Below, piece after piece: positions 28,568-33,151 of a DNA stretch of 33,151 nt. The stretch covers positions 1-33,151 of the forward strand of contig JAGKTZ010000015.1 of assembly GCA_021153165.1 (NCBI GenBank). Direction: 5' to 3'. How positions within the stretch are numbered: position 1 is the stretch's first letter; the number at the start of each line of letters is the position of its first letter. This DNA comes from Prevotellaceae bacterium (lineage in GTDB: Bacteria > Bacteroidota > Bacteroidia > Bacteroidales > Bacteroidaceae). A model generated the notes under the pieces. That model was not told the origin of the DNA and did not search any database. It was given only the letters and a program-made list of their open reading frames with translations. Made by a program: the position numbers and the translations under genes.

Positions 28568-30700
28568 ATGAAAAATATAGACGAACTGAATACTCAAGAA
28601 AATAAACTGGTTTCAGAAATAACGCCAATTGTTTCAGGATTTAGTTTTGCAGAAGACGCCCCCGAAGGTTTCCCTTCCGAGGAGGGAGGAAATGGCGGTC
28701 AAGACCGTGCATCTTCTCAGAAAAACAATGAGACCACTACGACAACAGATACGCCTACAATCAAGAACTATGGCACTGACCTGACAAAATTGGCTGAGGA
28801 AGGCTTGCTGGACCCCGTCATAGGGAGAGAAAAAGAAATAGAACGCATCGCGCAAATATTGAGCCGACGCAAGAAAAACAACCCTATCCTATTGGGCGAA
28901 CCAGGTGTAGGTAAAAGTGCAGTGGTAGAAGGTCTGGCTACACTGATAGCAACAAGAAAAGTGCCACACTCATTGATGGGTAAAAAAATCGTGGCATTGG
29001 ATATGGCTTCTATTGTTGCAGGTACACAATATCGAGGTCAATTCGAAGAAAGATTGCGCCGTATCATTCAGGAATTGCGCGAACATAAAGAAATCATACT
29101 CTTCGTAGATGAAATACATACTATCATCGGGGCAGGTGGTGCGCCAGGGTCGCTGGATGCTGCCAACATCTTGAAACCAGACTTGGCACGAGGCGAAGTG
29201 CAATGTATTGGAGCAACGACTATCAATGAATACAAGAAAAGTATTGAAAAAGATGGCGCTCTGGAACGCCGTTTTCAAAAAATCACATTGCAACCCACTA
29301 CTCCAGAAGAGACGCTGACGATTCTGAAAAATATCCGAGACAGATACGAGGAGCACCATACGGTGAAGTATACCGATGAAGCACTCGAGGCTTGCGTATC
29401 ACTGACAGAGAAATACGTCACCGACCGAGCATTCCCAGATAAAGCCATAGATGCAATGGATGAAGCTGGTAGCCGTATCCGATTGATAGGTGTGACAGTG
29501 CCTGCTGAAATCACTGCTTTGGAAAAGGAAATTGATGTCTTGAAATATCAAAAGACAGAAGCTGCCAAAAAACAAGACTATGAACTGGCGGCTAGTTTGC
29601 GCGACGCGATCGCAAAAATGACCGAACAGATGAATACCCTGAGCAAGGCGTGGATTGATAGTCTGAAAAAGGACAGAAGCACGGTGGATGCTGATGATAT
29701 CGCCGAGGTCGTTTCGATGATGACCAGTATCCCTGTGAAAAGAATGTCGCACAATGAAAGCGAAAAACTCAGAACGCTGAAAAATGACTTGACCAGCAAA
29801 GTAATCGCACAAGACAAGGCGATAGAGAAAATAGTTCGTGCCATCACACGCAATAAAGTCGGCTTAAAAAGCAATACGCGCCCTATCGGCACATTCATGT
29901 TTGTCGGCGCTACGGGTGTAGGTAAGACACACTTGGTGAAATGTTTGGCAGAAAGCATGTTTGGTAGCCCCGATGCTCTGATACGTATTGACATGAGTGA
30001 ATATGGCGAGAAATATAGCACAAGCCGTATGCTCGGAGCGCCTCCGGGATACGTTGGTTACGAAGAAGGCGGACAACTGACCGAAAAAGTGAGAAGACGC
30101 CCCTACTCTATCGTATTGCTCGATGAAATAGAAAAGGCTCACCCCGATGTATTCAACACCTTGCTTCAAGTAATGGACGAAGGACGAATGACAGATGGTA
30201 ATGGCACAACAGTAGATTTCAGAAATACTATCATTATCATGACGTCGAATAGCGGTACTCGTCAGTTGAAGGATTTTGGAGCAGGTATAGGTTTCCGCGA
30301 CCCAAGCGTGTCGCAAAGCATCGAGGCTGAAAGTATTGTCAAGAAAGCCTTGTCGAAACAATTCCCTCCAGAATTTCTCAATCGTCTGGATGACATCATC
30401 ATGTTTGAAACGCTGACAGCTGACGATGCACTCAAGATTGCAAAGATAGAGGTGGCGGATATTTCAAAACGCCTTGAAGAAAAAGGTCTGCATATACAAT
30501 TGACAGATAATGCCTACAATTTTATCATCAAACACGGCTTTGACGAAAAATTTGGCGCACGCTCGCTGAAAAGAGCAATTCAAGTGCACATCGAAGACAA
30601 CATCTGTGATATGGTGCTAGAAACACCAAATCTGCAAGGTGAAATCTTATTCGATGAAAGCAATGGAAAAATTGTTGGGCAATTAGCCTCAAAGGAATAA
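28568..30700 (+). CDS. ClpC/ClpA-family AAA+ unfoldase lacking the N-terminal repeat domain
   Basis: Hsp100 ATPase of 710 residues from ATG 28568 (MKNIDELNTQENK). It has two AAA+ modules: Walker A GEPGVGKS (110-117) with LFVDEIH (178-184), and GATGVGKT (447-454) with LLDEIEKAHPDVFNTLLQ. A ClpC-type middle coiled region with a UVR-like KKQDYELAASLRDAI lies between them. The usual Clp_N double repeat (about 150 residues) is missing. Instead the first 65 residues are an acidic, Gly/Ser/Thr-rich low-complexity stretch. The protein therefore probably handles substrates differently from standard ClpC, or depends on other adaptors. The C-terminal D2 domain looks complete; I did not recognise a ClpP-docking IGF/IGL loop with certainty. 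A longer start at 28499 would include the hairpin in the leader. Confidence 0.9.
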   Translation: MKNIDELNTQENKLVSEITPIVSGFSFAEDAPEGFPSEEGGNGGQDRASSQKNNETTTTTDTPTIKNYGTDLTKLAEEGLLDPVIGREKEIERIAQILSRRKKNNPILLGEPGVGKSAVVEGLATLIATRKVPHSLMGKKIVALDMASIVAGTQYRGQFEERLRRIIQELREHKEIILFVDEIHTIIGAGGAPGSLDAANILKPDLARGEVQCIGATTINEYKKSIEKDGALERRFQKITLQPTTPEETLTILKNIRDRYEEHHTVKYTDEALEACVSLTEKYVTDRAFPDKAIDAMDEAGSRIRLIGVTVPAEITALEKEIDVLKYQKTEAAKKQDYELAASLRDAIAKMTEQMNTLSKAWIDSLKKDRSTVDADDIAEVVSMMTSIPVKRMSHNESEKLRTLKNDLTSKVIAQDKAIEKIVRAITRNKVGLKSNTRPIGTFMFVGATGVGKTHLVKCLAESMFGSPDALIRIDMSEYGEKYSTSRMLGAPPGYVGYEEGGQLTEKVRRRPYSIVLLDEIEKAHPDVFNTLLQVMDEGRMTDGNGTTVDFRNTIIIMTSNSGTRQLKDFGAGIGFRDPSVSQSIEAESIVKKALSKQFPPEFLNRLDDIIMFETLTADDALKIAKIEVADISKRLEEKGLHIQLTDNAYNFIIKHGFDEKFGARSLKRAIQVHIEDNICDMVLETPNLQGEILFDESNGKIVGQLASKE

Positions 30701-30755
30701 TAAAAAACGCTTTCGGAAAAACAATAGACAACATTATCAAAAGAAAATACAATAT

Positions 30756-31310
30756 ATGAACTACATTAAAACCGCAATACCAGATGTTTGGATTCTGGAA
30801 CCAAAGGTATTCGAAGATGCCCGAGGTTATTTCATGGAAACCTATAGAGCCGAAGACTTTGATAAGGCTGTAGGTTACTCCGTACAATTTATCCAAGACA
30901 ATCAGTCTATGTCGACCAAGGGCGTGTTGCGCGGCCTACACTATCAAAAAGGAGAGGCTTCGCAAGCAAAATTGGTCAGAGTCTTAAGCGGTAGCGTAGT
31001 AGACGTTGCTGTTGACCTGCGTAAGAACTCACCAACATTTGGTAAGTACGTAGCCGTTGAACTAAGCGCAGAAAACAGAAGGCAATTGTTCATACCACGC
31101 GGTTTTGCACATGGTTTTCAGGTAATATCGGATACAGCCGTTTTCACCTACAAAGTTGACAACCGTTACGCCCCCGAAGCCGAATGTAGTATCATCTATA
31201 ATGACCCACAGATAGGTATTGAATGGCCTATCACAGACAAAGAGGCAATTTTGTTAAGCGAAAAAGATTTGAACCACGCTGTATCATTCGAAGCAGCTGA
31301 GAAGTTTTAA
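30756..31310 (+). CDS. rfbC: dTDP-4-dehydrorhamnose 3,5-epimerase
   Basis: Third enzyme of dTDP-L-rhamnose synthesis, feeding O-antigen or capsule. Of 184 residues, the normal length, it forms a cupin fold. The motifs are DARGYFMETYR (21-31), LRGLHYQ with the catalytic base His62, Lys72, SGSVVDVAVDLR, PRGFAHGF and YKVDNRYAPE with Tyr132. The other rhamnose genes (rfbA, rfbB, rfbD) are not in the window, so it is separated from its pathway here. It lies 55 bp after the Clp ATPase gene and 26 bp before lepA on the same strand, so it may be co-transcribed with both. Confident. Confidence 0.95.
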   Translation: MNYIKTAIPDVWILEPKVFEDARGYFMETYRAEDFDKAVGYSVQFIQDNQSMSTKGVLRGLHYQKGEASQAKLVRVLSGSVVDVAVDLRKNSPTFGKYVAVELSAENRRQLFIPRGFAHGFQVISDTAVFTYKVDNRYAPEAECSIIYNDPQIGIEWPITDKEAILLSEKDLNHAVSFEAAEKF

Positions 31311-31336
31311 TCTCCCGAATTTACTAGAACGATAAT

Positions 31337-33118
31337 ATGAAGCATATCAGAAATTTTTGTATCATCGCACACATCGACCATGGTAAGAGCACCCTGGCAG
31401 ATCGTCTGTTGGAATACACCAATACTGTGAACGTGACAGAGGGTCAGATGTTGGATGACATGGATTTGGAAAAAGAAAGAGGTATTACTATCAAAAGTCA
31501 CGCTATCCAAATGGAATATAATTTGGATGGCGAGAAATATGTTCTCAACCTGATTGATACTCCGGGACACGTCGACTTTTCATACGAAGTGAGTAGAAGT
31601 ATCGCTGCATGTGAAGGGTGCTTACTCATCGTCGACTCTACGCAAGGTGTACAAGCACAAACGATTTCAAATCTATACATGGCAATCGAACATGATTTGG
31701 AAATCATCCCTGTACTCAATAAGTGCGACATGCCAAACTCAATGCCCGAAGAAGTTTCCGACGAAATCATCGAACTGCTGGGCTGCAAAGAGGAAGAAAT
31801 CATACATGCGTCGGGTAAGACCGGTCAGGGCGTAGAAGATATCCTTAGAGCAGTGGTCGAACGTATACCTGCGCCAAAAGGCGATCCTGATGCTCCACTA
31901 CAAGCACTTATCTTTGACTCTGTATTCAACTCATTCCGTGGTATCATTGCCTACTTTAAGATTGTCAATGGTAGCATCCGCAAAGGCGAAGATGTCGTGT
32001 TTGTAAATACACAAAAGCATTACGACGCAGATGAAATCGGTGTACTAAAAATGGACCTATCACCGAGACAAGTACTGACTTGTGGCGACGTAGGATACAT
32101 CGTCTCGGGTATTAAGACTGCGACAGAAGTCAAAGTTGGTGATACTATCACATCAGCAAAGAATCCCTGCGAAAAAGCAATCGAAGGTTTCGAAGAAGTT
32201 AAGCCAATGGTGTTTGCTGGTATCTATCCTATCGAGACAGAAGATTTTGAAATGTTGCGTGCTTCACTCGAAAAGTTGCAACTTAATGACGCTTCACTCA
32301 CTTTCCAGCCCGAGTCGTCTGTAGCACTAGGCTTTGGTTTCCGATGCGGTTTCTTGGGTATGCTACACATGGAAATCGTGCAGGAACGTTTGGACAGAGA
32401 GTTTAATATGAATGTCATCACCACCGTACCTAACGTATCCTACCACATATTCGACAAGCATGGAGAAATGAAGGAGGTACACAATCCAGCAGGTATGCCA
32501 GACATTCTCGAAATTGAACATATTGAAGAGCCCTATATACGTGCCTCAATCATTACACGCACAGACTATATCGGTAATATCATGACTCTCTGTCTAGGTA
32601 AGCGTGGTGAACTAATCAAACAAGAGTATGTATCGGGCAATCGTGTAGAATTGTATTACGACATGCCCTTAGCAGAAATTGTGATAGACTTCTATGACAA
32701 ACTAAAATCAATATCCAAGGGTTACGCTTCATTCGACTATCACCCAATTGGCTTTAGACCATCAAAATTAGTAAAACTTGACATACTGCTTAATGGTGAA
32801 CCAGTCGATGCACTTTCTACATTGACACACGTAGATAACTCTGTGAATTTCGGACGTCGTATGTGTGAAAAGCTAAAAGAACTTCTGCCACGCCAACAGT
32901 TTGACATAGCAATCCAAGCAGCAATCGGTGCAAAAATTATAGCTCGTGAAACCGTTAAACAAGTACGTAAAGACGTAACGGCTAAATGTTACGGCGGTGA
33001 TATCAGTCGTAAAAGAAAATTGTTGGAAAAACAAAAACGAGGCAAGAAGCGCATGAAAGAGATTGGCAATGTACAAGTACCACAAAAAGCCTTCCTTGCA
33101 GTCCTAAAGTTAGATTAA
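31337..33118 (+). CDS. lepA: Elongation factor 4 (LepA)
   Basis: Ribosomal GTPase of 593 residues affecting translation fidelity and ribosome assembly. The GTPase motifs are AHIDHGKST (10-18), the RGITIKSHA switch I, DTPGH, and NKCD. The domains II, III and V follow in the order of EF-G, and the protein ends with the LepA-specific C-terminal domain (about 485-593), whose closing KKRMKEIGNVQVPQKAFLAVLKLD is diagnostic. The family's usual length is about 600. It follows rfbC by 26 bp on the same strand. The remaining 33 bases of the window hold no further gene. Confidence 0.97.
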   Translation: MKHIRNFCIIAHIDHGKSTLADRLLEYTNTVNVTEGQMLDDMDLEKERGITIKSHAIQMEYNLDGEKYVLNLIDTPGHVDFSYEVSRSIAACEGCLLIVDSTQGVQAQTISNLYMAIEHDLEIIPVLNKCDMPNSMPEEVSDEIIELLGCKEEEIIHASGKTGQGVEDILRAVVERIPAPKGDPDAPLQALIFDSVFNSFRGIIAYFKIVNGSIRKGEDVVFVNTQKHYDADEIGVLKMDLSPRQVLTCGDVGYIVSGIKTATEVKVGDTITSAKNPCEKAIEGFEEVKPMVFAGIYPIETEDFEMLRASLEKLQLNDASLTFQPESSVALGFGFRCGFLGMLHMEIVQERLDREFNMNVITTVPNVSYHIFDKHGEMKEVHNPAGMPDILEIEHIEEPYIRASIITRTDYIGNIMTLCLGKRGELIKQEYVSGNRVELYYDMPLAEIVIDFYDKLKSISKGYASFDYHPIGFRPSKLVKLDILLNGEPVDALSTLTHVDNSVNFGRRMCEKLKELLPRQQFDIAIQAAIGAKIIARETVKQVRKDVTAKCYGGDISRKRKLLEKQKRGKKRMKEIGNVQVPQKAFLAVLKLD

Positions 33119-33151
33119 TACCACTTCTGTCATTTTATATTATTATATATG

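Overview
The window looks like chromosomal DNA of a Bacteroidota bacterium, most likely order Bacteroidales (Prevotella/Bacteroides-like). The reasons are: several promoters of the Bacteroidota type (TAnnTTTG at -7 with TTG/TTTG about 19-21 bp upstream); an almost complete lack of Shine-Dalgarno sites; AT-rich intergenic DNA; and typical gene content and order (tgt next to an LptF/LptG permease, EttA, the GGGtGRT/NifU-like pair, a Tgt with a degraded zinc site, a MetH without activation domain). No rRNA, tRNA, CRISPR array or transposase gene was found. Genus cannot be fixed from the sequence alone.

Layout. 1-7.9 kb (minus strand): a secreted GH5 beta-mannanase-like enzyme, metH, smpB, an acidic DUF4375/DMP19-like protein, a DEAD-box-type helicase with DbpA-like tail, and an ICMT-like membrane methyltransferase. 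8.2-11.3 kb (plus): a secreted small protein, then a compact cassette of HprK-like kinase, S24/S26 (SipW/Sec11-type) peptidase, PqqD-like protein and glutaminase A, closed by a hairpin terminator. 11.5-14.2 kb: an accessory-looking patch with a DUF1648 membrane protein, SDR oxidoreductase, nucleotidyltransferase, a 52-codon in-frame remnant of a zinc alcohol dehydrogenase, a small Cys-rich protein, a palindromic repeat element, and a YdeI-like gene whose 3' end runs into that element. 14.4-23.9 kb (minus): dapA with its own promoter; a likely operon tgt-lptF/G-DEAD helicase-ettA-MTA/SAH nucleosidase; and lon. 24.4-28.4 kb (minus): the GGGtGRT/NifU-like pair, an M23/LysM peptidase, and trmN6. 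28.5-33.1 kb (plus): a Clp ATPase lacking the usual N-domain, rfbC and lepA.

Working together. MetH and the MTA/SAH nucleosidase both belong to the methyl cycle. Lon and the Clp ATPase are proteostasis factors. SmpB, EttA, LepA, Tgt, TrmN6 and two helicases serve translation and RNA. The most promising uncharacterised systems are the HprK-like/S26/PqqD/glutaminase cassette (8690-11312) and the GGGtGRT/NifU-like pair (24445-26186). The second carries the only perfect Shine-Dalgarno sequence I noticed here. The ADH remnant and the palindromic repeat mark 13.3-14.2 kb as recently rearranged.
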